Made by a program: the position numbers and the translations under genes. Shown piece by piece: positions 1-13,227 of a stretch of DNA of 64,000 bases; the stretch's first letter is position 1, and every line of letters starts with the position of its first letter. The notes under the pieces are model-generated. The model did not search any database. It saw only the letters and a list, made by a program, of their open reading frames with translations, and was not told the origin of the DNA. This stretch comes from Torreya grandis (taxonomy: Eukaryota; Streptophyta; Pinopsida; Cupressales; Taxaceae): positions 842,501 to 906,500 of the forward strand of contig JARHVA010004229.1 in NCBI GenBank assembly GCA_037957365.1, written 5' to 3'.

Positions 1-3000
1 AATTTTTTTATAAATTTGTCATAGTGTTGCAAATTACAATACATAATGACATTAGTATTGTAAACTTGACTCAAAATATGCAACACACCAAATATTTATA
101 AAACTTCTCCCAATGTTTTAAATTATGACATGTAATGATATTGGTATGATAAACCTAAATCAAAATATGAAACACTCAAAATATTACTAAAATCTATCTT
201 AGTTTTATGAATTACATCACACAATGACATTGGTATGGGAGATCCAACTCAAAATATTTAACATCCCAAATTTTTATTAAATTTATCCCATTATTGTGAA
301 ATATAACATGCAAATTACATTAGTATGAAAAACCTAACTCAAAATATGCAATACCCCCAATATTTCATAATTATTACCATTGTTGTGAATTGCATTACAT
401 AATAACACTGGTATGGGAAACCTAACTCAAAATATGTAACACCAAAAATATTTTAAATTTTTTTCTAAGTGTTATGATTTAAATTTTTTAACAACATTCA
501 CATGCAAAGCTTGACTCAAAATAAGAAACACCCAAATATTTATGAAACTTTTCCTAGTGTTGAGAATTACATTATGTAATGACATTGGTATGGGAAAATA
601 GACTCAAAATATATAGCAACCCAAATATTTATAATATTTTCCCATTTTTATTAATCATGATGTATAATGACATTACTATGGAAACCTATATCAAAATATG
701 AGACAACCTAAATATTTTCAAAATTTGACCCAATGTCATGAATGACATGACAAAATGACATTGGTACAAAAAACATGACTCAAAATATGTAACAAACTAA
801 ATATTTTATAAATTTATCTCAATTTTGGTAATTATGCATCATAATGACATTAGTATAGGAAACCCAACTAAAAACATGTATCACTCTATATATTTCATAA
901 ATTTGTTCCATTGTTACAAAATACACAATGTAACAACATTGGTATGGGAAACCTAAGTCAAAATATTCAACACCCCAAATATTTATGAAATTTATCCCAA
1001 TGTTGAAAATTACACCAAGAAATGACATAGGTAGGGGTAAACCAAATTAAAATATACAACTCCCCAAATATTTCAATAAATTGTCTAAGTGTTGTTAATT
1101 TCATTATGTAATGACATTGGTATGGGAAACTTGACCCAAAACATGTAACACCCTAAACATTTCCTAAATTTGTCCTAGTTTTGTGAAATGTGCAATGAAA
1201 TAACTTTGGTACAAGAAAACTGACTCTAAATATGCAACACCCCAAATATTTGTCTTAGTGTTGTGAATTACAACATGCAATGACATTGGTATAGTAAACC
1301 TAACTCAAAATGTGTAACACACCAAACATTTCTAAAATTTATGTTAGTGTTTTGAATTGAAACACACAATGACATTGGTATGGTAAACCTAACTCAAAAT
1401 GTGCAACACACCAAATATTTCTAAATTCATATCAGTATTATGAATTTTAATGTGTAATGAAATTTATATGATAAACCTTAATCAAAATATGTTACACCCT
1501 AAATATTTTTAAAATTTTTCCAATTATATCAAATTACACCATGTAATTACATTGGTATAGGAAACCCAACTCAATATATATAACACCCTAGTTATTTCTA
1601 ACATTTTTCTTGATATTCCAAATTACACAGCATAATGACATTGGTATGAGAAACTTGATTCAAAATATGCAACACCCCAAATATTTAAAAAATTTATTTG
1701 AGTGTTGAAAATTTAGCCATGCAACCAAATTGGTATGAAAAAATCAACTCAAAATATGCAATACCCAAAATATTTTTGAAATTTGCTTCAGTGTTGAAAA
1801 TTATGGCACATAGTAACACTGGTATCCAAAACATAAATCAAAACATGCAACACCCCAAATATTTTAAGAATATATCATAGTGCTGAAAACCATGGCACAT
1901 AATAAAATTATTATGGGAAGCCTAACTAAAAATATAAAACACCCCAAATAATTTCAAAATTTATCACAGTGTTGTGAACAACACCATGAAATGACATTGG
2001 TACAGAAAAAAGACTCAAACTATGAAACACCCCAAATATTTCCAAAATTATCATAGTTTTGTGAATTGCACCATGAAATGACATTGGTATTATAAATATA
2101 ACTTATAATATGAAACACCCAAAATATTTTCAAAATTTGTCCATGTTTTGAATTATGCCACAAAAAGACATTGGTATGGGAAACATGACTCAAAAAATGC
2201 AACACCCCAAATGTTTCCAAAGTTTGTCATAGTGTTGAAAATTGTGTCATAAAATTACATTGGTATGGGAAATATAACTCAAAATATTTAACATCCCAAA
2301 TATTTCCAAAATTTATCATAGTGTTATCAATTATGCCACACAACAACATTAGTATGAGAAATTAGATTCAAAATATAAAATAACCCAAATATTCCTTTAT
2401 TTTTTCCAAGTATCATAAATTTCACCACAAAATGACATTATTATGGGAAAATTTAATAAAAGTATGTAACATCCCAAATATTTCTCAAATTTGTCCTATT
2501 GTTGTGAATTATACAACATAATGACATTTGTACATGAAACCTGACTCAAAATATGCAACACCACAAATATTTATAAAATATGTCTCAATGTTGTGAATTG
2601 CACTGTCTAATAACATTGGTATGGGAAACCTAACCCAAAATATGCAACAACCCATGTATTTCTAAAATATTTCATAGTTTTATGAATTATGATGTGCAAT
2701 GCCATTAGTAGGGGAAACCCATCTAAAAATATGCGACACTCCAAATATTTTTTAAATTTGTCCCAATGTTACAAATTTCATGACACAATGACATTGGTAC
2801 TAGAAACATGACTCAAAATATGCAACACCCCAAATATTTTATAAATTTATCCCAATGATGTGAATTATACCATGAAATTACATTGGTATGATAAAATAAA
2901 AAATATGTAACACCCTAAATATTTAAATGTGTTATATTGTTATGAATTATGTCATGAAACAACATTGGTATGGGAATCCTAATTCAAAATATGCAACATG

Positions 3001-4866
3001 CCAACTATTTTTAAAAATTATCCTTCTATCAAAATTTACATCATGCAATGGCATTGGTATGGGAAATATTGAATAAAAATATGCAACACCTAAAATATTC
3101 AAAAAAATTCTTAGTGGTGGGAATTTCATTGTTCAACAACATTGGTATAGAAAAACTAACCCAAAATATATAACCCCTAAGAAATTTTTCCCAGTGTTTT
3201 GAATTATGTGGCACAATGAATTTGGTATAGGGAATCCAACTCAATATTTGCAACACCCTAGATTTTTTGAAATCTATCCTAGTGCTAAAAATTATAATGC
3301 ATAATGACATTGGTATGGAAAACCTAACTCAAAATATACAACAAACTAAATATTTCTAAAATTTGTCCCAATTTTTATAATTGTGACACATAATGACATT
3401 GGTATGGGAAACTTGACTCAATATATGTTACACCTAAAATATTTTTAAAAAGGCTCCAACTATTGTGATCATATAATAGCATTGGTTCAGGAAGCTCAAC
3501 TCAAAATACGTAACACTCCAATTATTTATAAAATTTATCTCAATGTTCCAAATTATGACACATAATGACATTGGTATGGGAAACTTGACTCAATATATGT
3601 TACACCTAAAATATTTATAAAAAAGTTCCAACTGTTGTGATCTTGTAATAACATTCATTTAGGAACATCAACTCAAAATAACTAACTCAAAATATGCAAC
3701 ATCCTAAATATTTCAAAAAAAATTGAGTCTTGTGAAGTGTTTATACAATAATATTCATATTGGAATCATGACTCAAAATATACAACACCCAAAATATTTT
3801 TTAAATTTATTTTAGTCTTGAGAATTGTGTCTCATAATGACATTGGTATGGGAAAACTAACTTGAAATATGCAACACCACAAGTATTTCAAAAAAAATTA
3901 TTAATGTTATGAACCATGCCACATAATGACATTTGTATGAGAAACTTGTCTCAAAATATACAAATACCAATATATTTTATGCCAACTATATGGCATAATG
4001 ACATTGGAATGTAAAACATGACTCAAAATAAACAACACCCAAAATATTTATAATTTTTTTCCTACTGTTGTGAATTATACTATGCAACAACACTAGTATG
4101 GTAAAATTACCTTATAATATACAACACCACAAAAATTTTCAAAATTTGTCTATGTTGTGAAATGTGTCACACAATGACATTTGTATGATAAACTTGGCTC
4201 AAAATATGTAACACCCCAAATATTTCAAAATTATATCCTAGTGGTGAAAATTACATCATGTAATGACATTGGTATGGGAAACCTAACTAAAAATATGTAA
4301 CACCCCATATATTTATAAATTTTATCATAGTGTTTCAAATTATGCCATTCAAAATATTGGAATGGGAAACTCAACTCAAATATGTAACAAACCAAACATT
4401 TTCAAAATTTGATCTAATGTTACAAATTACACTATGTAATGACATTGGTGTGAGAAACTTGACTCAAAATATGTAACATCCAAAATATTTATAAAATAAG
4501 TCCTGGTGTTTTGAATTTCATGACACAATGACATTGTTACATGAAAACTAACTCAAATATTTTCAAAAGGTGTCCTTGTGTATGAATTAGGATGTGTAAT
4601 GATATTCATATGGGAAACCTCAAATACTATTGAATATTTTTCCCAGCGTTATGAATTTGGACATGTCAAAAAATTGATACAATAAACCCCAATCAAAATA
4701 TGTAAGACCCCAAATATTTTTTAATTTTGTCCCAATGTTTTCAACTATAGTGTGCAATGACTTTAGCATGGGAATCTTGACTCAAAATATATAACCTCAC
4801 AAATATTTCAAAAATATATCCCATTGTTATGAATCTCACCATACAATGACATTTTCATGTAAAAAA
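1..4866. repeat. Satellite array, ~89 bp unit, block 1
   Basis: A head-to-tail tandem array fills this stretch and runs off the left edge of the window. The landmark TCAAAATAT recurs at about 71, 160, 249, 339, 427 and 516, a spacing of 88-90 bp, giving about 54 units. Each unit carries a block like CAACACCCCAAATATTT, then GTGTTGTGAATTACA, then AATGACATTGGTATGGG, and closes with AAACCTAACTC. Neighbouring units differ at many positions, so the array is old or poorly homogenised. Units near 4530-4860 are the most irregular. Short open frames seen here are periodic by-products of the repeat, not genes. Confidence 0.95.
3385..3680. repeat. Higher-order duplication of a two-unit satellite block
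   Basis: Two adjacent satellite dimers are much more alike than their neighbours. The string from GACACATAATGACATTGG through CAATATATGTTACACC recurs at 3385 and 3557, 172 bp apart. Both copies share the unusual variant CAATATATGTTACACC where other units have CAAAATATGCAACACC. This suggests a recent unequal exchange or local dimer duplication. Confidence 0.7.
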
Positions 4867-6052
4867 TATAGGATAAAATATAATTTTTGTTAGTCAAGCA
4901 TTAATCAATAAATCCATGAAAATGCATAAAGAACTCAACAAATAAGGACAACCTATTACAATGGGTTTGTTAATTATAATGAAGTAAAAATTGAAAGAAA
5001 TTAAAACCAATTACCTTTCCATATCAAATCCACCACCCAAGAGTGGCTCAAAGAGTGTTATCCCCTTGATCTAATGTTCTTGTCTTTGTCAACAATGGCT
5101 ACTTTGCTCGTCCATTGCCTCAATAACACTATACATATCCTAGGCTCAATACAAGAAATATATAATCTAGCCTATCAAATAAATTTTGAAAATAAAACAT
5201 AATGATCAATAGAAAGGGTTGTGGAAAAAATCTACATAATGAGTATAGAATAATTTAGATTAACAATAATTATCTATCCTTCTATTTATAGATTTTCCAA
5301 ATGGGTTAAGATCAATAATAACAATCCATCTAAAGATTAAGATGTATAACCATGAGTTAATCTAATATTTTTAATTAAATACATAAATATCCTCATGTAA
5401 ATTTGGTATAAAAGGCATAAATTAGGTAGGGGTGACCCATAATCCCAATATTGTATGCATTTATAGCTTATGGTTACTACCCCATAGATGATGCCACTAG
5501 GTGATGCAGATATTGAGAATCAATTTCCAATAATGAAATAAATGATAAATTCCATGGAAAATCCATTTAATATCTTGATTTGAATTAATTAGCTTAAACA
5601 ATATTAATCAATTTTAGTGTAATTCTTTAGAAATTGATGCTCAATTAATCAAAATGGTCATAAATTCATATTATTGGGTCATAATTTGACTTAAGAAGAA
5701 TTGGAAGGCAATTTTAGATGAATTGGAATCTTATTCCTATTTAGGATGTTAGAAACACAAAATAATAAAGGTATGTAATGTGTACTAACAAATTAGAATA
5801 AAAGAGTGATCTAAAGCACAAATAGGAGAAATCATCATTTTGAATCAAAATGAATTGATCAAAGTTAAGAATCACATAAAATGCATTGCCCCATTTATGA
5901 ATACATTGGCCTACATTGGCACTTGTATATGACAATCTTGAACCATTTAGTGCATTTTTATTTATTTTGACCTAAATTATGCATTTGAGTGCAAATTAAG
6001 TAAGATTGACAATTTTAACATAAATAAGGAATTAAGGAATTGGATGTCTACA
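4867..6052 (-). repeat. Left LTR of element 1 (3' LTR in element orientation)
   Basis: This LTR aligns with 13228-14417 along its whole length, roughly 80% identical by eye. Shared landmarks include TCAATAAATCCATGAAA near the start, CTTGATCTAATGTTCTTGTC near 5070, GATTTTCCAAATGGG/GATTTTCAAAATGGG, and GTGCAAAT..AGTAAGATTGA near the end. The plus-strand outer end reads TATAGGATA, with TGTAGGATG in the other copy. The inner end is TACA, then the interior begins. Confidence 0.9.
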
Positions 6053-6066
6053 TTTTACCCCTATTT
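6053..6066 (-). promoter_or_regulatory. Polypurine tract of element 1
   Basis: Read on the minus strand, AAATAGGGGTAAAA lies directly before the LTR start TGTAGACATCC. This is the expected place and composition of a plus-strand priming tract, and it supports the minus orientation. Confidence 0.55.
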
Positions 6067-7879
6067 GAAAAGGTGTAGTGAGATATTCAAGTAAATAAAC
6101 ATATTTTTAAAGAAAAGAGTTCTCAAGAAGAAATTGGAAATGACCCATGATGCCCCTTGAGAGGACATAGTAGGATGAAAGAGAAGGATGGAATCTCAAA
6201 AAGAGAGAGAAAGTGAGAGATTAACCCATGGAATAGATCACATCTAGATGGGATAATTCTTGCACATGTGATTATCATGAATGATAAAAATATAATTATA
6301 GGTATAATTGGCCCCAAAGATAGGGGGATGAGAAGAATTCAATCTAAACATATAATTGACACACTTTAAATATACCTAATTTGAGAGTGTAAGTTGCATG
6401 CTTACAACATTGATCAATCTCAAGATAAGTTACACACTAAAATTTTGCCATCATGGGCAAAAGTGTGGAGAGCTTGGAATTATAGGAAAAGGAGAATGTG
6501 GTCTCCAAAAAGATGATAATAAGAGGTGCCTCAATAGAGTAGATTTGATTGTGATAAAATAGTTTTGCCCCAACAAAGCTAATTTTGATCATTGATAAAC
6601 AATATATAATGGTTTTCCCTTGTAGATTTGATTTGATGATTATGATAGGCTTAGATGTTGTGTCCCAACATGGGAAAATTGGAAAACAATTAACTTAAGG
6701 ATATAACCTAAAATGTAGATTAAAGATGAACAAATACAAACATAGAAGTGATGGTAAAATGGCTTATAAAAATGCCCAAAAAACTATGCATATGAGAATA
6801 CAAAAAGTGATAAAATAGATGAATAGAAGAATTAAAATGGCCAAGCTAACCTCAATAAAAATTTAATGCTACCTACATAGAACAAATGGACCTCAAGCCA
6901 AGGTAGTTCATCCAAAACTTGGGAGAGAATGAAATGAGGAAAGATGAAAACTAACTAGGGATTGATTATACTCATGATGTATGTGAAGATATACACATCT
7001 AACCATAGAGTTAGGTGTTAAACCTATTAAGCCTAGTTTATACATAGTGATCCTAAGATTTGTTCATTAAAGCTATGTTGACATTAATACTTGAATATAG
7101 AGCATAAATTGCTTGTTATAACAAAATAAATTAGGCATCATAAGTATGAAAACCTCATAATGAAATTTCATTTCAATTTTGTGGATATGATTCAAATTTG
7201 AATACCTATAATTAAGGATAATGGTTAAAAATGAACAAAACCAGAGTTACAACTATTTTCATTTTATAAAATCAAAGACTAAGAAAAATATAAACATAAA
7301 TGAACCTAACTTAAAATCAAGATATGAACAATCAAGACTTAAGTAGGAACAATAATGTTTAAAATTAAAAAAAGAATAACTTAATAACATGAGATTTAAA
7401 TATGAATAATAAAGATCTATGTGGACCATCAAGATTTACTTGGAAAAAAGGAAACAAAGAAAGAAAACCAAATAGTAAAATAAAAGAGAAACCAACACCA
7501 ACAAAAATCAAATAAACAAAACATTTTTGAACTTTAAACTTTTATGAATGTTTTTGGAATTTTCTAAGTATCTCAACTTGATTGAGGATTAAGAGACATA
7601 GAATGGTATAGCTCATGAAATTTAGAGAGTGTGCCAAATTTAAATGATCATAATATGTTGAGAGTGTATGAAAATAGGGGATTAAGTTGATTTCAACATG
7701 ATTTGAGCACAACCTACATAATCTCATTAGGACCTCAAGTCATAGTAATTCCACTAACAAAAAGTAATGAAAAACTGATTAGGTCACAAAAAGTTTGCAA
7801 ATAAAAGCAAATGGTAAGGAAAATGATAATAATAATGAACATGTGATGTGGAAATGCATGATAAAAAGGCACTATACCT

Positions 7880-8010
7880 AATTTTCCCATAGGTAGTTAT
7901 AATTAGGAAAAAGTGTCATAATTATAATTTACCCAAAGGTGGTTATAATCAGGGGTATCAAATACAATACTAATTTGTACATAGGTGGTTATAATTAGTG
8001 ATACTAGATA
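7880..8010. repeat. Reiterated GGTGGTTATAATTAG motif
   Basis: Three copies of ATAGGTAGTTATAATTAG / AAAGGTGGTTATAATCAG / ATAGGTGGTTATAATTAG occur about 50-55 bp apart within the interior of element 1. Confidence 0.65.
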
Positions 8011-8284
8011 AGATAATTAATGAAAGATAACTTCCCATATCAAATGTCACACTATGTTCATAGACTATCATTTAACATGGCATTATAAAAGTATTAAAAC
8101 TGAATCAGAATCCCTTCATAGAGATTACGAGAAGAACCAATGGAACCAAGATCAAAATGGTATAAGTAGGATGGCTAAAAACAAGCCTTAGTCAGTTATA
8201 AAGGAAGGTTATAGTAAAAAATGTTATATTAAAAATTATTATAAGATAATTGGTTATAGTGGAAATAAATTTTTCTCTAAGTGA

Positions 8285-8378
8285 TGATTTTATCACAAAA
8301 TGGTGAGAGTGTTGGCTTAGGTTACTTGAAAAATGGTGAGAGTATTCAAATTAATCAATTGCTCATAAAATAGTAAGA
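8285..8378. repeat. Reiterated AAAATGGTGAGAGT motif
   Basis: AAAATGGTGAGAGTGTT, AAAATGGTGAGAGTATT and AAAATAGTAAGAGCATA occur about 30-40 bp apart within the interior of element 1. Confidence 0.6.
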
Positions 8379-8784
8379 GCATAGTGAACATGTGACTGAG
8401 ATGACCTAAATAAAATTGAGCATTTCCTAGATAGCCCCTAATTACCTCATGTAAATGTAGTTAAAAAAATGATAAATGGAACATGATGGTATAATAATGC
8501 ATATAATGAAATGGTCTATAGGGTTTCCCCAAAGAGATAAGGCACAGTAATGGTAAATGATAAATGGAAAATGAAAAATGATTCTAGTGATCTTATTGAT
8601 GTGGAGATGTTCATTCTAGTTAGCATATGAGGTAACTATAATACATGATCATGAAAATTGATATCCAACACGCTTTCAAAAAATATTCTCTATTAAGAAC
8701 TTGCTATTGATCTAAATTTCACTAATGTGTTTATGATCTTCCTTGGTCATTGATTTAACTTCCTTTGGATGTCAATATAAGCTA

Positions 8785-9290
8785 TCCTCATAGCCTCTGT
8801 AAAGGAAAGTGTTTCAAAGAATGGTAAATAATGTTAGTATAAATGATATAAATAGGTAATGAATAGGTGGATGATAATGTACTATATAACATGTGGGAAA
8901 GAAATTAAGATCAATACTTTCAAACACACATAGTCTTACTAAATCTAGAATCAACATAATTTTAGTTATGGTGGGGCCAAAGACGTTTGAATATTCTCTA
9001 GTTAGGACCATCATTTTTTTTCTTGAATTTTAGAGTAGTTACCATCTTATTATGTTGTATATGGGAAGCTATAATGATGTGATCATAAAAAATACTTTAT
9101 TCGATAAGAAATGAATAAATTTTGTCTTGATTATCCCATAGTGCCTCTGAGAAGGTTTCATAAAGAGATGTTAACATTTAACTTTGATTGTCTTCTAGCA
9201 CCTTTAAAAAGGTTTCACTAAAAGATGTCAAGCTTAATCTAGGGCATCCCGCTAGTGCCTCTTAAAATGTTTCACTAGGAGAGTGTTCTT
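8785..9290. repeat. Reiterated GCCTCTxxxAAGGTTTCA motif
   Basis: At least four related copies occur: GCCTCTGTAAAGGAAAGTGT near 8792, GCCTCTGAGAAGGTTTCATA near 9143, CACCTTTAAAAAGGTTTCAC near 9200, and GCCTCTTAAAATGTTTCACT near 9258. The last three are about 55-60 bp apart. Each is followed by an AAGAGATGT-like tail. Confidence 0.6.
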
Positions 9291-10394
9291 CTTTTGCATA
9301 AATTTGGTATTAGTTCTTATGATATTCTATAAATGGTATGTCACCATGGATGCAATTCAATGAAGTGTGATTCTATCAGTTCCAATCGATGATTATGGGA
9401 GGTGGAATGTCAATATAACAACTATATTGGATAGGGGTAATGACATGATGAATGGTATCATAATCCTCATAGAAGATAGTAGGATGATTTTTGTCGATGC
9501 TGAAGTGATCATCCTAAAAAACAATAAAAGGATCAAAAATATATTCAAATTGATCTACAAGGTAAGTGTAACCAATGTTGTAACAACCATGACTATACTC
9601 TATTTTTAAAGCTAAGTCCAAGTAAAGGACTCTAAATCTGATATCAAATATGATAATGATTGTATTTTTTATGCTAAATATGATGTCAATTTGGAAAGGG
9701 AACTTAACTCTAATGTTATTTCTTTATCTAATTAGGTTGTTTCTATAATGATGTTCTATTAAATTCTTGGTATAAAATAAGTAATGGCCTGTGATGGCAC
9801 AATGGGCTCAATAAAAAGTGATTCATCTAGGAAGGGTTCAACATAGAATAGCTTATCTAAGTGAAGCCCCTCAAAGAGAGGGTACCAGTTGAGGGATGAC
9901 TTGATATAATCTTGTCTACTAAAAGGATGCTCATCAATGAGTGGGAAAAGATAAAGAGACAACTATACAAAGACTAGATTGTTAAGGAGATGAGGCTATT
10001 TAAAAATAGGTAAACATGAATAGGTAACCAATCATAGGTTAACTTGTTAAAAATGGGTGTTTAAAAAATAACATCATGGTTTTGGTTCACAATTGGTTGC
10101 AAAATATAAATTTTAAACACATTTTGGTCCTCATCAGATGGCTCATAAAGAGACAATGGTTGAATATATTTTGGCTTGAAGATCAAAACAAAAATTATAA
10201 AGTGGGGAACAATTGGTTTAGAATTAAAAATTATATCTCTAAAAATTAGACTATTGAAGAAGGGATTAATAAAATTAGGTTCATCAAAGTGATGTTATTC
10301 AACAATAAGCTTAATATATACAAGTGATGGGCCTAGAATGATAATGACTAGATGATACATAGTTTGATTGCTTACATAAAACAAATGAGGAGGT

Positions 10395-10700
10395 CATAAA
10401 ATGGTAACATTTTCACATTGTGGTGCTCATGGGATTGCACATGCTAAGGGAGAATAACCTAAAATGGTAACCTTTACATGTTTCAGATCTTACTCACTCA
10501 CATTAGTCGAAGGGGGATAACCTAGAATGGTAACCTTCAAGTGTGGTGCTCAAATCAAATGAGGATATCCTAAAATGGTTATATTCTAGTGTGGTGTACA
10601 AATAAAAAGGTCAAGATGAGGATGATGCACACAAATTAACATGGATCAGATTGAATGGGGATATCTTAAAATGGTTATCTTCTAGTGTGGTAACCTTCAA
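10395..10700. repeat. Reiterated CCTAAAATGGTAACCTT..GTGTGGT motif
   Basis: Five copies of a block built on (C)CTAAAATGGTTA, four of them followed by TGTGGT, start near 10398, 10452, 10517, 10569 and 10665. Spacing varies from about 50 to 95 bp, so this is a loose direct-repeat cluster, not a strict tandem array. Confidence 0.65.
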
Positions 10701-13207
10701 AGAGGGAAACATCCTCAAATAATATGGAATGCTTGTATCTACCATAAAAGTACTCTACCTCACAACTAGGGCCAAAAAAGACCCCACTACAAGTGCACCT
10801 TAGCATCATGTCTAAAATGTTATTCTATACATTTACTAAGATTTGGACAATGATTTGAATTTTTTTAAATAGAGTATGTGTTTTTATCCTTTTTAAACAA
10901 GGTGACTAGGTACTAAAGAGACTATAATCTGGAGGGTGGAATAATATAACACACATAATTAAAATAATTATATTCACAAATTTACTCAACCCTGGGTAAA
11001 TTTAAAATCATATGAATTAGTAGAAGGTATGATAACTCAACAATCCAAGGTGAAAAATCATAAACCAAAGCCTAGATTTATATGATACATTAATACCATA
11101 AAATCTAATTCAATTTAAATGATTTGATACTATAAAAATAAAATAAATCCATTCAAATTAGGAAGGAGATAGTGTGAACCAAGAAACTCAAGATGTTAAA
11201 ACATGTGAGAATTCCTAAATATTTGTAATAGGAATGGTAGCATAAAATGGTGAACCCAATTTAACATACTAACCTTATGAACTTAGAAAAGTGAAATTTG
11301 AAATTTGAAATATCAATGAAGGACTTAAAGAAAATTTGGCAAGTGTTGTAGACTCAAATGGGTAGCATAACTACACCAAATATATGATATGACATAGTGT
11401 TTAAGATGATAATTTTGAACAAGAAAAAGATTGATTTTCACATAGATAATGTAACACCTCCTTATTCAAGAAATTATGGACAATGTGTTTGGTTATGATA
11501 TTTATCAACAAGCAAGTTTTTGACTAAAATAAGGACCAAGTAATCTAATACCAAATTAGATAAATATAACTAAGTAATCATCCTAAGTCCTAAACTGACA
11601 AGGTTGCATGATATTGTTGTAGTTCATATTTATATGTACACTTGAGAGAAAATTAATTGTTCATAAAAAATAAAAGTACATCATAAAGTAGGGTATTTTA
11701 CACCACCCTTATATCAAGTGAAAATACAATGACATGGACCTTGGGACACACCTCACATCAATAATATTTTCATGTCAAGTGGGGTTTATCTAAAACTTAC
11801 AAGTTTTTGACCATCTAAATGGAACCTATGTGTACCAACTTTCATATTAGCACACAAAAGAAGTAACAAATCAATTAGGTCCATGTCTAATGGCTTATCA
11901 TGAAAATTTCTAGTCATATTCACAACCACTACATCCATCACTAGCTCAGTGTAGTGTAATGCTCAAAATGATCATACGTCTTGGGCTTAGCATACCACTA
12001 ACAGATATAATTTAACCTCTCAAACCACTATCCTAGTGGGGTGATCCAAAATTTTATACCCCCCATGGAGAGGGGTTGAACATGATTCTAGGAGATGAAT
12101 TCTAGGTCAAAGCTTCTCTATAAAACCTATGGGAGGTAATGAAGTCTCTCTCACAAGCCAAAATGCATGAAATGAAAAATCTAAGTAAAAAGGATTTATG
12201 GTTATTTATAGATCACCCAAGCCATGCAGGTTTTGAGGAAAGTATTGAAAACATAATTTTTGTGCCTTTGGACTAAGGCACAATTTTTAATGAAAATGGC
12301 TCATTTGATCCCACATGTTCTCTATAGGGTAAGGGGGGAGATCATACACCCACAATTTCCTTTTTGTTCAAATAAATTTAACCAAGTAATGATAAATGAT
12401 TTATGCAAAGAAAAAATTTGATGTGAGTTTGGTTTTAAAATACCAAATTGAAGTCTTTGGTGATGCTCCTTAGCCCTTTGGCCTTAAGTTGTAATTTTTA
12501 AAAAAAAACAATTACAAACAATCAACATAAACATGCAATTTTTTTATCTTATGCATCAAAGAAAAGTTCTTAATTATTTTTAAGGATAAAAAAGAGGTTA
12601 TAAACACTTAATTAAGCTCAAATGTTCACTTTACTTATAGGTCTTACATAAAAAATTAGATAGTCTCATTTAAATTTGAAGCACTTTCACTTTTGAGACA
12701 AGCAAAATTAGTTAAGATTTCTTGAGTCTATGTTTTTTAGAAAAATTAATGACCATCAATGGTCACTGTTGACCATCATCTATTTCTAAATACCATCACT
12801 AACCAATAAAAAACTATGGAAAGTCAAAACATAACCATTGATGATTAATTATAGACCCAAAGGTATCAATGTTACTCTTCAAAAACTGTGTTGTGATAAA
12901 ATCTCTAGAAGTTAGGAATTTGAATCAACACTATGTTCAAAATAGAGACTTAAAAAACCCAACTAGTTAGCAACAAACTTCATAAAGTGATGAAAAAGAA
13001 AATTTTTAGGCCATGTTTCCCCTATAGCCCAACTATGAGTCGTTGGCCCTTACCATCTGTGGTCACTATGAACTATCCACGATTATTGTGTAACTTGTGA
13101 ATGTACAAAAAAATGAGAAAGAAAGCATGATAAAGGAATTATTTAATGATTGAAATGGAAATTTAAATTTTCCTTTATGTATTTTTTTCTAAAATGGACT
13201 TCATTCA

Positions 13208-13225
13208 GCCCACCAATTATGCCAA
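13208..13225 (-). promoter_or_regulatory. Primer-binding-like site of element 1
   Basis: On the minus strand the right LTR ends CCTACA. After a 2-base spacer comes TTGGCATAATTGGTGGGC. Its start and overall pattern resemble the tRNA-Asp-type primer site known from plant Athila/Tat Ty3/gypsy elements (TGGCGCC...), with the CG-rich part changed. The family assignment is inferred from this resemblance only. Confidence 0.45.
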
Positions 13226-13227
13226 GA

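Larger units (their letters stand above)
6067..13207. other. Interior of element 1, no recognisable gene
   Basis: Both strands were read for gag zinc knuckles, protease, reverse transcriptase, RNase H and integrase motifs, and none was found. The longest open frames are about 60-80 codons, with no recognised domain and no conserved order. The region is A-rich on the plus strand and contains several short dispersed motif families, listed separately. Confidence 0.7.

Noticed and set aside
819..3310. Repeated 60-90 codon minus-strand frames
   Set aside because: They recur with the satellite period and share phrases such as GVAYF and YQC. They are by-products of the repeat.
9367..9609. 80-codon frame on the plus strand in element 1
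   Set aside because: It lies on the strand opposite to the inferred element strand and has no motif.
11785..11970. Possible coding trace on the minus strand in element 1 (about 58 codons, includes DMDLIDLLLLLCANMKVG)
   Set aside because: It is consistent with the element's orientation, but I recognise no Gag or Pol motif and neighbouring frames are closed, so it is not distinguishable from chance.
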